Positions 1 through 7,925 are shown, counted from the first letter of the stretch. The stretch: DNA of 37,856 nucleotides from Candidatus Methylomirabilis sp. (GCA_036000645.1 DASYVA010000059.1:1-37856), one strand, 5' to 3'. A program made the numbers and translations. The notes: generated from the letters alone by a model not told the origin.

Positions 1-47
1 AGCCTGCGTGAGAATGGCGCGGAAAGGCTCGCAGGAGATGCGAGGGG

Positions 48-77
48 ATTCTCAGGGGAACAGGGGAAAGTTGTCAA
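48..77 (-). promoter_or_regulatory. Possible sigma70 promoter reading out of the left edge
   Basis: On the minus strand there is a perfect TTGACA (72-77) and, 17-18 nt further, TGAGAA or GAGAAT (48-54). It lies downstream of the stop codon at 139 and points away from it, so it would serve a gene beyond the left edge. The -10 match is modest. I see nothing else in bases 1-138. Confidence 0.35.
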
Positions 78-138
78 GGCATTTTTGGGCAGACACTGCG
101 CCTCCGGTAACGGCCGAACGGAGCTCACTCTGCCTGCC

Positions 139-1557
139 TCACGGGCTCCAGCGGGCGGCGGTGGCGGCAGTGGCCAGAGGGCGGGCGGTGCCCCCATCGG
201 CGGGGACCACCCACACCCTCCCGCGCTCCGGCGCCCCGGCGGGGGCGCGGCGGAAGGCGATCCACGTGTCATCCGGGGCCCAGCGCGGCCCCTCGTCGCT
301 CTCGCCTGCCGGTGGATGGGTCAGACGCCGCCGGATCCCGGTCGCCAGGTCCACCACATCGAGGGCGTACCGGCGCTCGCCAGGGGGGCCGATGGGCTCG
401 CCCGTCGCGTACACGACGCGATCGGTCCGGTGGGCGAAGCGGGCCGAGTGGCTGTCGCGGTCGGGTGGGGAGAGCGAGCGGAGGCGACCGGTCCGCTCGT
501 ACGCGACGACCAGGCGTTTCAGCGCCGGGTCGGCCGGGTCGACGTCCATGAAGGCGACGAAGTCGCCGCGCGGCGACACGTTGCCGACCGCGAGGAACGC
601 GCCGAAGGCGCCGCGCCGCGACCCGTCGAACCCGAAGACCACGTAGTCCCAGTTCTGGTCCCGAACGATGAGGCCGCGGCCGTCCGGTGTGAAGGCGAAC
701 GCCTCGCGCCGGTAGACGATTTCGACGAGCGATTTCTTGAGCGCCTCCACCACGAGGGGGGAGCCGCCGGGGATCGGTCGGGGCGGCGGCCCGAATGGCT
801 CGACCGTCGGGATCGCCTCCGTGAGATGGACAAGGTAGGGGAGGACCACGCCGTCACGGCGCGGGGCGAGGAAGCCCAGCACCGCGCCGCCCGGCGCCCA
901 GGTCAGGTCGTGTATCTCGACGGCACGCGTGGCGGCCCCGTACACCCCGGACTCTAACCCCCCGGCCTTCGGGAGGGCGATCCGCCGGATGCCCCCCGGC
1001 CCGGCCGGCTTGATGACGAGCACCCCTTCGGCCGGCAGGACGTACGCCAGGTCCCCCGCGGCGCTGGCGGCGAACTCCCCGATGCCGGGACCGGCGAGTG
1101 GCTCGGTCGCGCCGTCGAGCGTCGCCCGGAGGAGGCGGCCGTCGGCTGTCCGCACCACGAGCGCTTGGCCGCGGGTCCGGAACCGGAGGGTGATCGGCCG
1201 CGGGAGCGACCGCCCGGCGCGGTCCCGCACACCGATGCCCAGCGTCACCGTGTACTCGGTGTCGGCCGTCAAGCCGGTCCGGGGCGTGAACGCGGCGCGC
1301 CGGCCAGCCGCGCTGACGAAACCCTCCGTTTGCGGCTCGACCGAGAGCGCCGCGCGGACGGACGCCTCGTCGACCGGGCGGCTGAAGACGACCATGATCT
1401 GGGTCGTGATCGACACCCCGGCGGTGCCGTCGGTCGGGCGGGCGTCGACGATGGCGAGCGGCCTCGGCTCCCCGAAGACGATGACCAGGCCGATCACCGC
1501 CGCCAGGGCGAGGACGACGAGCGCGGCGAGGGCCTCGAAGCGGTGGGTCGGGCTCAC
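139..1557 (-). CDS. Membrane-anchored Ig-like (SbsA type) plus beta-propeller protein
   Basis: Predicted 472-residue protein with one N-terminal hydrophobic anchor (about residues 6-30), then a bacterial Ig-like domain (PRPVDEAS and RPITLRFRTRG lie in it, about 38-135), then a TolB/PD40-like beta-propeller ending in the repeat with GPRWAPDDTWIAF. It is therefore likely an extracytoplasmic binding or scaffolding protein; no catalytic motif is visible. The GTG at 1557 is chosen because the anchor begins just after it and it clears the upstream gene, which ends at 1575, by 17 bp; an in-frame extension upstream would run through that gene and is low-complexity Arg/Gly. It is the last gene of the minus-strand run that includes the permease pair, so a role with that transporter is possible but unproven. 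Confidence 0.75.
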   Translation of the reverse strand: MSPTHRFEALAALVVLALAAVIGLVIVFGEPRPLAIVDARPTDGTAGVSITTQIMVVFSRPVDEASVRAALSVEPQTEGFVSAAGRRAAFTPRTGLTADTEYTVTLGIGVRDRAGRSLPRPITLRFRTRGQALVVRTADGRLLRATLDGATEPLAGPGIGEFAASAAGDLAYVLPAEGVLVIKPAGPGGIRRIALPKAGGLESGVYGAATRAVEIHDLTWAPGGAVLGFLAPRRDGVVLPYLVHLTEAIPTVEPFGPPPRPIPGGSPLVVEALKKSLVEIVYRREAFAFTPDGRGLIVRDQNWDYVVFGFDGSRRGAFGAFLAVGNVSPRGDFVAFMDVDPADPALKRLVVAYERTGRLRSLSPPDRDSHSARFAHRTDRVVYATGEPIGPPGERRYALDVVDLATGIRRRLTHPPAGESDEGPRWAPDDTWIAFRRAPAGAPERGRVWVVPADGGTARPLATAATAARWSP

Positions 1558-1574
1558 GGACGCTCGGTCCGGTG

Positions 1575-2267
1575 TCAGTAGAGGTAGGGCTGCTCGGGAC
1601 GCTCGGTCGGCGTGACGGTGGCCGGGGCGATCACCGCCTTCCGCTCCTCCCGGACCTCGGCGACCTCCCACGTCCCCTCGACGGAGACCCAGCTCCCCGC
1701 TTCCGGCACCTTGCCCTCGGGCGCGCGGACGGGGAGGCCGATCGGCGTCGCGTCGATGGCGCAGCACTGGACGACGAAGCGCGCCACGAGGAACCAGTCG
1801 CCCGGCAACCGGTCATTCCGATAGACGAAGCCGATCACCCGCACCGGCTTCCCCGCGTGCCGGCCCGGCTCGGGATCGGCCTGCATCGCCTTCACCCAGT
1901 CCTTGATGGTGTACGTCTCCGGCCGCTGCTCGACGCGGAACTCGGGGGGGTCGTCGAGCCGCCCGAGCGGCAAGGCATCGACGCCGCGCTGGGCCGCGGT
2001 CGCGAGGCCGAGCGGCTTCGGCGGCAGGAGGAACCCGAGGGCGAGGGGGAGGACGAGGACGGCGATCGCCAGGGGCGGCGGGCTGCCGTGCCCGCCGGGC
2101 TCACCCCCCTGCCGCCCGGCCGCGGCGAGGGCGAGGAGGAGGACGCCGGTCGCCACGGCCGGGAGGAGGTAGATCGGGTGGATGTAGAAGTAGAGGGTGC
2201 CGGTCCAGAAGGCGTAGAGGAGGTACGCTCCGTAGCCGAGGGCAATGAGCGGCGCCGCGCGGTTCAT
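1575..2267 (-). CDS. TIGR03943/YcgQ-type putative permease subunit
   Basis: A 230-residue protein matching the YcgQ (DUF1980, TIGR03943) pattern: two or three N-terminal hydrophobic segments (LIALGYGAYLLYAFWTG, then YLLPAVATGVLLLALAA, then the LAIAVLVLPLALGFLL stretch), followed by a soluble C-terminal domain with RVIGFVYRN and the characteristic QCCAIDATPIGLPV, whose paired cysteines are conserved in the family. It is encoded with its usual partner, the permease upstream, and overlaps it by 4 bp (ATGA at 2264-2267), so translation is coupled. The family is known as a partner of YcgR/YraQ permeases; the transported substrate is not established. The adjacent cysteines suggest metal or metalloid handling, which is inference only. 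Confidence 0.88.
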   Translation of the reverse strand: MNRAAPLIALGYGAYLLYAFWTGTLYFYIHPIYLLPAVATGVLLLALAAAGRQGGEPGGHGSPPPLAIAVLVLPLALGFLLPPKPLGLATAAQRGVDALPLGRLDDPPEFRVEQRPETYTIKDWVKAMQADPEPGRHAGKPVRVIGFVYRNDRLPGDWFLVARFVVQCCAIDATPIGLPVRAPEGKVPEAGSWVSVEGTWEVAEVREERKAVIAPATVTPTERPEQPYLY

Positions 2268-3169
2268 GTGACCCAGTAGTTCAGGCCGAGGCCGATCAGG
2301 AAGACCGCCTCGGCAACCACGACGGTAACGAGCGCCACCGCCTTCCAGTTGAAGGCGGTGAGCATGAGCAGCACCGCCTTGATGTCGATCATCGGGCCGA
2401 AGACGAGGAAGGCGACGAGGGAGCCGTCCGTGAAGGTGCCAGCGTAGGCGAGTGCCACGAACGCATCCACCGTCGAGCAGACCGACAGGAGGGCGGCGAG
2501 CCCCATCATCGCCACGACCGAAAGGACAGGCCCCTGCCCGACCTGGAGGAGGAGGCCGCGCGGCACGAACATCTGGGTCAGTGCCGCGAGCCCCGCCCCC
2601 ACGACCAGGACCGCGCCCATCTCGGCGAACTCGCCGAGGACGCCCCGCGCGAAACGCCCCGCCCGCCCGACCCAGGACGTGGGAACTGGCCCCTCCACCT
2701 GGTGGCCCGCGCCGGGGGCCGGGCGCCGCAGGAGGTCAGCCGGGCGGGGATGGAGGCTCAGGAGGAGCCCGACCCCGAGCGCGACAGCGAAGGTGAGGCC
2801 GAGCCGGTAGACGACGATGACGGGTTGCTGGCGGAAGGCCGCAAAGGTCGAAAGGGCCACGACCGGGTTCAACGCGGGCGCGGCAAGGAGAAAAACCATC
2901 GCGCCCGCGGCGGGGACTCCGCGCGCGGCCAGCCGCCGCGCGACCGGCACGTTGCCACACTCGCACACCGGGAAGAGCGCGCCTAGCCCGGCGAGGGCGG
3001 CAAGGGACGCGAACCGGCCGCGCGGCAGCCACTTGAGCACCCGGTCGCCCTTGAGGGCAAGGGCGAGTCCCTGCGAGACCAGCACCCCGAGGAGCAGAAA
3101 CGGGATCGCCTCGATGAGGACCCCCAGGAAGATCGTGACCCCCTCCTGTCCCCGGCCGACCCAATCCAC
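2264..3169 (-). CDS. Permease of the YraQ/YcgR (PF03773, ArsP-like) family
   Basis: A 301-residue integral membrane protein with about eight hydrophobic segments. The family signature CECGNVPVARRL followed by AAPALNPVV is intact (around residues 70-110), and a second family block reads LLSVCSTVDAFVALAY near 230. PF03773 members include ArsP, an exporter of organoarsenicals, but most are uncharacterised, so only 'permease' is safe. The start is a GTG at 3169 preceded by AAGGAG with a 6-nt gap. It forms the standard pair with the next gene, overlapping by 4 bp. The gap to the preceding cyclase gene is 51 bp and contains a small CGGTAG/CTACCG inverted repeat, so read-through from the cyclase genes is possible. 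Confidence 0.88.
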   Translation of the reverse strand: MDWVGRGQEGVTIFLGVLIEAIPFLLLGVLVSQGLALALKGDRVLKWLPRGRFASLAALAGLGALFPVCECGNVPVARRLAARGVPAAGAMVFLLAAPALNPVVALSTFAAFRQQPVIVVYRLGLTFAVALGVGLLLSLHPRPADLLRRPAPGAGHQVEGPVPTSWVGRAGRFARGVLGEFAEMGAVLVVGAGLAALTQMFVPRGLLLQVGQGPVLSVVAMMGLAALLSVCSTVDAFVALAYAGTFTDGSLVAFLVFGPMIDIKAVLLMLTAFNWKAVALVTVVVAEAVFLIGLGLNYWVT

Positions 3170-3220
3170 CCGCGACTCCTTGGGGATCCCGGACAGCCTG
3201 CGTGCGGTAGTGCTACCGGG

Positions 3221-4300
3221 CTACCACAGGGCGACCGGGTTGCCTGGCGAGCCGGTCCCGCCGACGATCTTCAGCGGGGCCCAGACGAACAGGAACTCGT
3301 AGGCCTTCTCCTTCAGCAGCGGGGTGAAGTCGAGGTTTTCGATGTTCCAGATCCCGCGCCGCGTCTGCATCTCGGTGTGGCAGGGCACCGCGAAGTCCTC
3401 CTCCTCCCCCACCGGCTGGGCGTCGTTGGCCGAGGTGTCGCCGCCGGTCAGGATGATCTTCCGATCCGCCATGTACTGGCAGGCGCTGATGCCGAATCCC
3501 GGCTCGCCCGAGGTGAACTCGGCGCGGCGCTTCGCCTTCTCCTCGGCGGAGAGCGACTTCCACTCCGCATTTGCCCAGAGGTCGCCGTGGCCGGTGTAGA
3601 GGAAGACGCAGTCCCCCTCGCCGATCTCCGAGAGGCCCTGGCGCTTGACCATCGCCTGGACGTCGGCGGCGGTGATGATCCCCGGGCTCTTGGTGTCCTT
3701 CGGGATCGGCAGCCGTCTCATGCCCCGGTACGCCGGCGCGTCGAGGAGCAGGCCGCGGCAGATGAACCCCTTCTCGGCCACGTGCTCGACGCCGAGGTCG
3801 CCGAGCCCGACGACCCGGCCGCCCGCGCCGCGCTGGTAGGTGTCCTTGACGAACCGGCCGTTGTAGAAGACGTCGCCCTTCGAAGTGCGAACGCCGATGT
3901 GGCCCGGGCCGTCGAACTGGGTGCCGATCTGGCCGAGCTCGGTGGCGACGAACTCATCGTGGTAGACCAGCGCGTTCTTGCCGAACGGGCCCCCGGTGGG
4001 CGTGCCGGGGATGCTCATGGTCCACGAGCGGGCGCCGAAGACCGGGATGTCGGACATGTACAGCTTGCCGAGCGCCGCGGTCTTCCCCTGCTTGACCAGC
4101 CTCACAGCCTTCAGCACGAGGGCAGGCGTGGTCCGGTTGACGGCGCCGGCCTTGTCGCCGGGCCCGAACTCGGTGGGCGCCCACCTTTCCTGGAACGGCT
4201 TGTCGCTGACCGGTTCCTGCTGGGACTTCGCGGCCGTCGCGCCGAGCATACAGATCGCTCCCACCAGCGTGAGCGCGGAGATCCTCGACACGGCTCTCAT
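3221..4300 (-). CDS. Exported cyclase-family hydrolase (PF04199), long form
   Basis: A 359-residue protein with an N-terminal signal peptide (hydrophobic stretch about residues 8-24, probable cleavage after ATAAKS), so it acts outside the cytoplasm. It belongs to the cyclase/kynurenine formamidase family of metal-dependent amide or lactone hydrolases. The metal-site motif, usually HxGTHxDxPxH, reads QIGTQFDGPGH at 124-134: the first and second histidines are replaced by Gln while Asp130 and His134 remain. I recognise this variant from long cyclase-family proteins, so it may be a subfamily trait. Further motifs are FLYTGHGDLW and GDTSANDAQP. The ATG at 4300 is chosen over an upstream ATG at 4330 because GGAGG lies 6 nt before it. 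The substrate cannot be told; an aromatic or cyclic amide is plausible given the IclR regulator next door. Confidence 0.85.
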   Translation of the reverse strand: MRAVSRISALTLVGAICMLGATAAKSQQEPVSDKPFQERWAPTEFGPGDKAGAVNRTTPALVLKAVRLVKQGKTAALGKLYMSDIPVFGARSWTMSIPGTPTGGPFGKNALVYHDEFVATELGQIGTQFDGPGHIGVRTSKGDVFYNGRFVKDTYQRGAGGRVVGLGDLGVEHVAEKGFICRGLLLDAPAYRGMRRLPIPKDTKSPGIITAADVQAMVKRQGLSEIGEGDCVFLYTGHGDLWANAEWKSLSAEEKAKRRAEFTSGEPGFGISACQYMADRKIILTGGDTSANDAQPVGEEEDFAVPCHTEMQTRRGIWNIENLDFTPLLKEKAYEFLFVWAPLKIVGGTGSPGNPVALW

Positions 4301-4338
4301 CTGGCCCTCCACAGGGGAAAGCAGATCCACGCCAACGC

Positions 4339-5295
4339 CTACTCCCCGACCCCCTTCTGTCCGCGGGCCTTGATGCCAATGCCCCGGGTATTCGCGCCGC
4401 TGCCGTCAATGATCTTGACCGGGAGCGAGATGTAGAAGGCCCCACGCGCCGGGAGCTTGCCGAGGTTCGTCAGCAGCTCGTCCCACGACATGCCGTACTT
4501 CAAGCCGGCCACATGGGTGCTCTGGCCTCCCTCGACGAAGCCCATGCTGGGGCCGTCGGTTCCGACGTGCATGATGCCCTTCGAGTGGAGGTACTCCATC
4601 GCCTCCGGGCTGGGGGCCGGCCAGCCGGGCTTGTTCTGGAGGATCAGGGGCTCGAAGGCCAGCCGGTTCCCCTCGGGGAAGGGCTTGTAGTAGCGGTCCG
4701 AGTAGCTGGAGTAGAAGAGGACGATGTCCCCCTTCTTGAGCGAGCCGTGCTTCGCCTCCCAGTCCTGCACGATCTTCGGCGTGATCTGCGGGCTCTTGCC
4801 GTTCGGAGCCTTGTCGAGGATGTCCCGGACGTCAATCACGACGGCCGGCCCGATCCACTGCGTGATCGGCATCTTCTCGCAGGTCATCTTTCCCATCGGG
4901 CCGGCGAACGGCATGCCGCTCCCCTCCGGCGGGATGAAGTGCGCCGGGCAGTCAAGCTGCGTGCCGGTGTGCTCGTCGATCACGTACCGCTGGCCGTAGT
5001 AGGGGAAGACGCTTTGCGCCAGGTTGTCGGTGTACGCCCCCTTGACCGGCTTGAACCAGTTGAAGGTCCACCGCTGAAACGGGGCGTGCGTCGGCCAGTG
5101 GGCCGGTAACTGCTCCGAGATGAGGACCGTCAGGTCAATCACCTCCGCGTCCCGAAATGCGGCGGCCAACCGCTCCGCGACATCCTGCGCTTCGGCCTGA
5201 GGCGGGCTGCTGAACGCCGCCCCCATCGCCACAATGGCGATCGTGAGCGCCACCGAGGACCGCACGAGGAGTCCACGCCACCCATGCCGCTTCAT
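4339..5295 (-). CDS. Exported cyclase-family hydrolase (PF04199)
   Basis: A 318-residue secreted protein: signal peptide in residues 1-37 (ALTIAIVAMGAAF then PPQAEAQ), then the cyclase fold. The metal motif is HTGTQLDCPAH at 109-119, with His109, Asp115 and His119 present and Gln113 in place of the second histidine; variation at this site is known in the isatin-hydrolase-like part of the family. GTDGPSMGF and HVAGLKYGMSWDELLTNL lie near the C terminus. The start at 5295 has AGGAGG about 7 nt upstream. It is the first gene of the minus-strand run and lies 38 bp ahead of its paralogue. The two share fold but only limited sequence, so they probably act on different substrates or in successive steps. 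Confidence 0.87.
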   Translation of the reverse strand: MKRHGWRGLLVRSSVALTIAIVAMGAAFSSPPQAEAQDVAERLAAAFRDAEVIDLTVLISEQLPAHWPTHAPFQRWTFNWFKPVKGAYTDNLAQSVFPYYGQRYVIDEHTGTQLDCPAHFIPPEGSGMPFAGPMGKMTCEKMPITQWIGPAVVIDVRDILDKAPNGKSPQITPKIVQDWEAKHGSLKKGDIVLFYSSYSDRYYKPFPEGNRLAFEPLILQNKPGWPAPSPEAMEYLHSKGIMHVGTDGPSMGFVEGGQSTHVAGLKYGMSWDELLTNLGKLPARGAFYISLPVKIIDGSGANTRGIGIKARGQKGVGE

Positions 5296-5506
5296 CGGCG
5301 CCCTCCTGTGAAATGTCACCGCACCCGTTGCGGTGAGTGCCGAACGTAAGGCACGGACCCCCATCCCTATTGCCTGGGGGCCCGCGGTTTCTTCGCGCGC
5401 GGGAGAACAATGGGCTTCGATGGAGACCTCGAGCCTCGGCAGGGATGGGGATCCCGTTCGCATCGGAGTCCGCGCGGAGAGTTGAGGGGCAGGGTCGTTG
5501 AAGGTC
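5296..5506 (-). promoter_or_regulatory. Long structured 5' leader of the cyclase genes
   Basis: If transcription starts about 7 nt after the promoter at 5513-5541, the leader before the first cyclase gene is about 210 nt. It contains three neighbouring inverted repeats: CCCCCA/TGGGGG (5358-5363 with 5375-5380), GTGCC/GGCAC (5337-5341 with 5350-5354) and a perfect TCACCGCA/TGCGGTGA (5316-5323 with 5329-5336). The last ends 20 bp from the start codon. They could be RNA hairpins controlling expression or DNA operators. No known riboswitch class is recognised. Confidence 0.45.
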
Positions 5507-5512
5507 GCCGCC

Positions 5513-5541
5513 ATCCTAGGGGCGAAGGGGAGCGTTGTCAA
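5513..5541 (-). promoter_or_regulatory. Sigma70-like promoter for the cyclase-permease run
   Basis: Minus strand: perfect TTGACA (5536-5541), 17-nt spacer, then TAGGAT (5513-5518, 4 of 6 matches to TATAAT). It drives the genes from 5295 leftward and is back to back with the iclR promoter, the two -35 boxes being 86 bp apart. Confidence 0.6.
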
Positions 5542-5627
5542 GTGATCCAGTCCCCGCGCCAGGGCGTCGGTAGCGAGGGGCAGGGCCCACCGCATCCTCC
5601 AGCGGTGCCGCTTGGCGAGGAATTGCT

Positions 5628-5657
5628 TTGACATACATCTCACCTCGCTCCTAGAAT
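5628..5657 (+). promoter_or_regulatory. Sigma70-like promoter for the IclR-family regulator
   Basis: Perfect TTGACA (5628-5633), 18-nt spacer, TAGAAT (5652-5657, 5 of 6). The transcript would start near 5664 and give a leader of about 48 nt before the GTG at 5712. The start region is covered by inverted repeats (next entry), which suggests repression at the transcription start. Confidence 0.65.
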
Positions 5658-5683
5658 GAAATCACTTTCTACGATCCGAAAGT
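5658..5683. promoter_or_regulatory. Operator-like inverted repeats at the iclR start site
   Basis: Two overlapping inverted repeats lie immediately after the -10 box: GAAA-N4-TTTC (5658-5669) and ACTTTC-N8-GAAAGT (5664-5683). IclR-family proteins bind short palindromes of this size and often repress their own gene, so this is the natural candidate for the binding site of the regulator encoded at 5712. The assignment is inferred from position and symmetry only. Confidence 0.45.
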
Positions 5684-5711
5684 ATGGCGACCGGGGGGAG
5701 TGGAGCCGGCG

Positions 5712-6527
5712 GTGCGGCGACAGCGGGGCGGCAACGCCAACGTGGTCTCCTCGGTGGTCCGGGCCCTCTCCCTCCTGGACGCACTGGCCGCTCAGGGCCG
5801 CGCGATCGGGATCGCCGAGCTCAGCAAGCGGGTGCGCCTGCACGTCAGCACGGTCCACCGCCTGCTGGCGACCCTGATCACCCGGGGGTACGTGAGGCAG
5901 GACCCGGAGACCGGCAAGTACGCCCTGGGCCTCAGGACCTTCGTCCTGGGGCAGGCGTACCTCGAGCACATGGACCTCAGACGGGCCGCCCAGCCCGCCC
6001 TGCAACGCCTGGCCCAGCGGACGGGGGAGACGGCGAACCTGGTGGCGATGGACCGGGAGGAAGCCGTCTACCTGGACAAGGCCGAGAGCACCCAGAGCGT
6101 CCGGTTCTTCTCCCGGATCGGGCACCGCGCCCCCCTCTACTGCACGGCCGTGGGGAAGGTGCTCGTGGCGGACCTGCCACCGGAGGAGCGGGAGGAGCTC
6201 CTGGGCCGCCTCACCCTCACCCCTCTCACCCGGAACACCATCACCGACCTCGGCGCCTTGCGCCAGGAGCTGGACCGGGTGGCGGCCCAGGGCTACGCGC
6301 TGGACCGGGAGGAGTGCGAGGAGGGGGCCTCCTGCCTGGCAGCCCCGCTGCGGGACCACACCGGTCGGGTGGTGGCGGCGCTGGGGATCTCCGCGCCCAC
6401 GGTCCGCTTGACGGCGGCGAAACGGGAGCAGCTCATCCCCCTCCTCGTAGAGGAGGGGAGAGGCCTCTCGCAGGAGCTCGGCTACCAGGGGGCGGCGGCG
6501 GCCGCCCCGGCTGCCGCCCGCCGCTAG
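5712..6527 (+). CDS. IclR-family transcriptional regulator
   Basis: A 271-residue protein with the IclR layout: N-terminal winged helix-turn-helix (VVRALSLLDAL, IGIAELSKRVRLHVSTVHRLLATL, GYVRQDPETGKYALGLR, about residues 11-75) and a C-terminal effector domain with LYCTAVGKVLVADLP, GYALDREECEEGASCLAAPL and ALGISAPTVRL. These regulators usually respond to aromatic or small organic acids. The GTG at 5712 is preferred because GGAG lies 6 nt upstream; a GTG at 5700 in the same frame has only a G-run touching it. It is divergent from the cyclase genes and precedes the isomerase gene by 40 bp, so it probably controls one or both. Confidence 0.92.
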   Translation: MRRQRGGNANVVSSVVRALSLLDALAAQGRAIGIAELSKRVRLHVSTVHRLLATLITRGYVRQDPETGKYALGLRTFVLGQAYLEHMDLRRAAQPALQRLAQRTGETANLVAMDREEAVYLDKAESTQSVRFFSRIGHRAPLYCTAVGKVLVADLPPEEREELLGRLTLTPLTRNTITDLGALRQELDRVAAQGYALDREECEEGASCLAAPLRDHTGRVVAALGISAPTVRLTAAKREQLIPLLVEEGRGLSQELGYQGAAAAAPAAARR

Positions 6528-6567
6528 GGCCGAGCGGCCCGGCGAAGGGCGGCGGATGGAGGGGATC

Positions 6568-7473
6568 ATGCGGGATTCGCTGCACGCCGCGATGCGGGTC
6601 GGCATCGTCCATTTTATGGCCTACCCCGAATGCCTGAAGGGGGAGGGACCGGTGGTGGAGACCGTCCGCCGGATCCTGGAGGATGAGTTTTTCGGGGCGA
6701 TCGAGGTGACCCAGGTGAAGGACCCCGCTGCCCGGCAGACGGTCGCCCGGCTGTCTGCCCAGAGCCACGTCGAGGTGGGCTACGGGGCCCAGCCGGTCCT
6801 GCTCACGGAGAAGCTCAACCTGAACAGCCTCGATCCGGCCGAGCGGAAGCGGGGGGTGGAGCGGATGAAGGCCTGCGTGGACGAGGCTGCGGCGCTCGGG
6901 GCGACCGCCTTCGCGGTCCTGTCGGGGCCCAACGTCACGGCCCGGCGGGGGGAGGCGATGCAGCGCCTCACGGACTCTCTCCTGGAGATCGGGGATGCCT
7001 GCGCCGCCAAGGGCCTCCGGCTCCTCCTGGAGACCTTCGATTACGATATTGACAAGAAGTGCCTCATCGGTCCAAACCGGGACGGGGCAACCATCTCCCG
7101 CGCGGTCCGGAAGCGGCACAAGGAGTTCGGGCTCATGCTCGACCTCAGCCACCTCCCGCTCCAGCACGAGACCCCGAAGCAGGCCTTCGCCGCGGCGAAG
7201 GGGCAGATCGGCCACATCCACATCGGCAACTGCGTGCTCCAGGCCGGCCACCCGGCCTACGGGGACCAGCATCCCCGCTTCGGGCTGCCGGGCGGGGAGA
7301 ACGACGTCCCCCAGCTCCTCGCCTTCCTGAAGGAATTGTTCGCCATCGGCTACCTGGGGAAGGGCAAGCGGCCGATCGTGGCCTTCGAGGTCAAGCCCCA
7401 GCCGGGGGAGTCCTCGGAGGCGGTCATCGCCGGGGCCAAGCGCACGCTGCTTGACGCCTGGGCCCGCCTCTAG
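6568..7473 (+). CDS. Sugar phosphate isomerase/epimerase-like TIM-barrel protein
   Basis: A 301-residue protein of the xylose isomerase-like/AP endonuclease 2 TIM-barrel family. Metal-ligand-type positions of the fold are visible: Glu in LLLETFDYD, Asp in GLMLDLSHLPLQ, His in IGHIHIGNC, and a final Glu in IVAFEVKP. Proteins of this family isomerise or epimerise sugars or hydroxy-acids using a divalent metal; the exact substrate is not evident. The ATG at 6568 is chosen over the ATG at 6556 because GGAGG (6558-6562) sits 5 nt before it and overlaps the earlier candidate. It lies downstream of the IclR regulator in the same direction, suggesting a small catabolic unit. Confidence 0.83.
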   Translation: MRDSLHAAMRVGIVHFMAYPECLKGEGPVVETVRRILEDEFFGAIEVTQVKDPAARQTVARLSAQSHVEVGYGAQPVLLTEKLNLNSLDPAERKRGVERMKACVDEAAALGATAFAVLSGPNVTARRGEAMQRLTDSLLEIGDACAAKGLRLLLETFDYDIDKKCLIGPNRDGATISRAVRKRHKEFGLMLDLSHLPLQHETPKQAFAAAKGQIGHIHIGNCVLQAGHPAYGDQHPRFGLPGGENDVPQLLAFLKELFAIGYLGKGKRPIVAFEVKPQPGESSEAVIAGAKRTLLDAWARL

Positions 7474-7517
7474 GGCCCGAAAGCACGACCCCTGCCGCCC
7501 GGCGCGCGAGGGACAGC

Positions 7518-7925
7518 CTAGGGCCTCCGGCGCCTCTCGGCCCGGAGGCGCAGAAGCGCCCGGAGCCCCCGGAGGAGCGTGAGCGCGCCCCCGGGCATCA
7601 CGGCGCCCTCGAAGGCGTCCAGCATCTCGGCCTCCGTCGCCCCAAGCGCCCGGGCGCGGCGCAGGTGCAGGATCAGGGAGCGCTCCTCGCCCCGGTAGGC
7701 GAGGACGGCGCTCGCCACCAGCTCCCGATACTTCAGGGGGAGCGCGTGGCTCATCCCGAGCGAGCGCCGGTAGAGCCCGTTGTAGGCCTCCATGAAGGCG
7801 GGGTCAAGCCGGCTGGCCAGCTCCCACTCCGGGTACGTGTAGCCGCGGTCGCGCCGGATCTGGGCCGCCAACGCTTTGGCCCGGCCCGGGCGCCGCCGCG
7901 CGGCGCGCTTCTTCCGGGTCGCCAT
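7518..7925 (-). CDS. Carboxymuconolactone decarboxylase (AhpD-like) fold protein without CxxC
   Basis: A 135-residue protein with the CMD fold pattern: YNGLYRRSLG, LPLKYRELVASAVLA, then an alpha segment with HLRRARALGATEAEMLDA. In AhpD-type enzymes a CxxC lies before the conserved His; here those positions read Glu and Ser (in EERSLILH), so a thiol peroxidase reaction is unlikely and a decarboxylase-like or purely structural role is more probable. The N terminus is very basic. The start at 7925 has GGAGGT just upstream. It is convergent with the isomerase gene (44 bp apart) and divergent from the dehydrogenase gene. Confidence 0.8.
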   Translation of the reverse strand: MATRKKRAARRRPGRAKALAAQIRRDRGYTYPEWELASRLDPAFMEAYNGLYRRSLGMSHALPLKYRELVASAVLAYRGEERSLILHLRRARALGATEAEMLDAFEGAVMPGGALTLLRGLRALLRLRAERRRRP

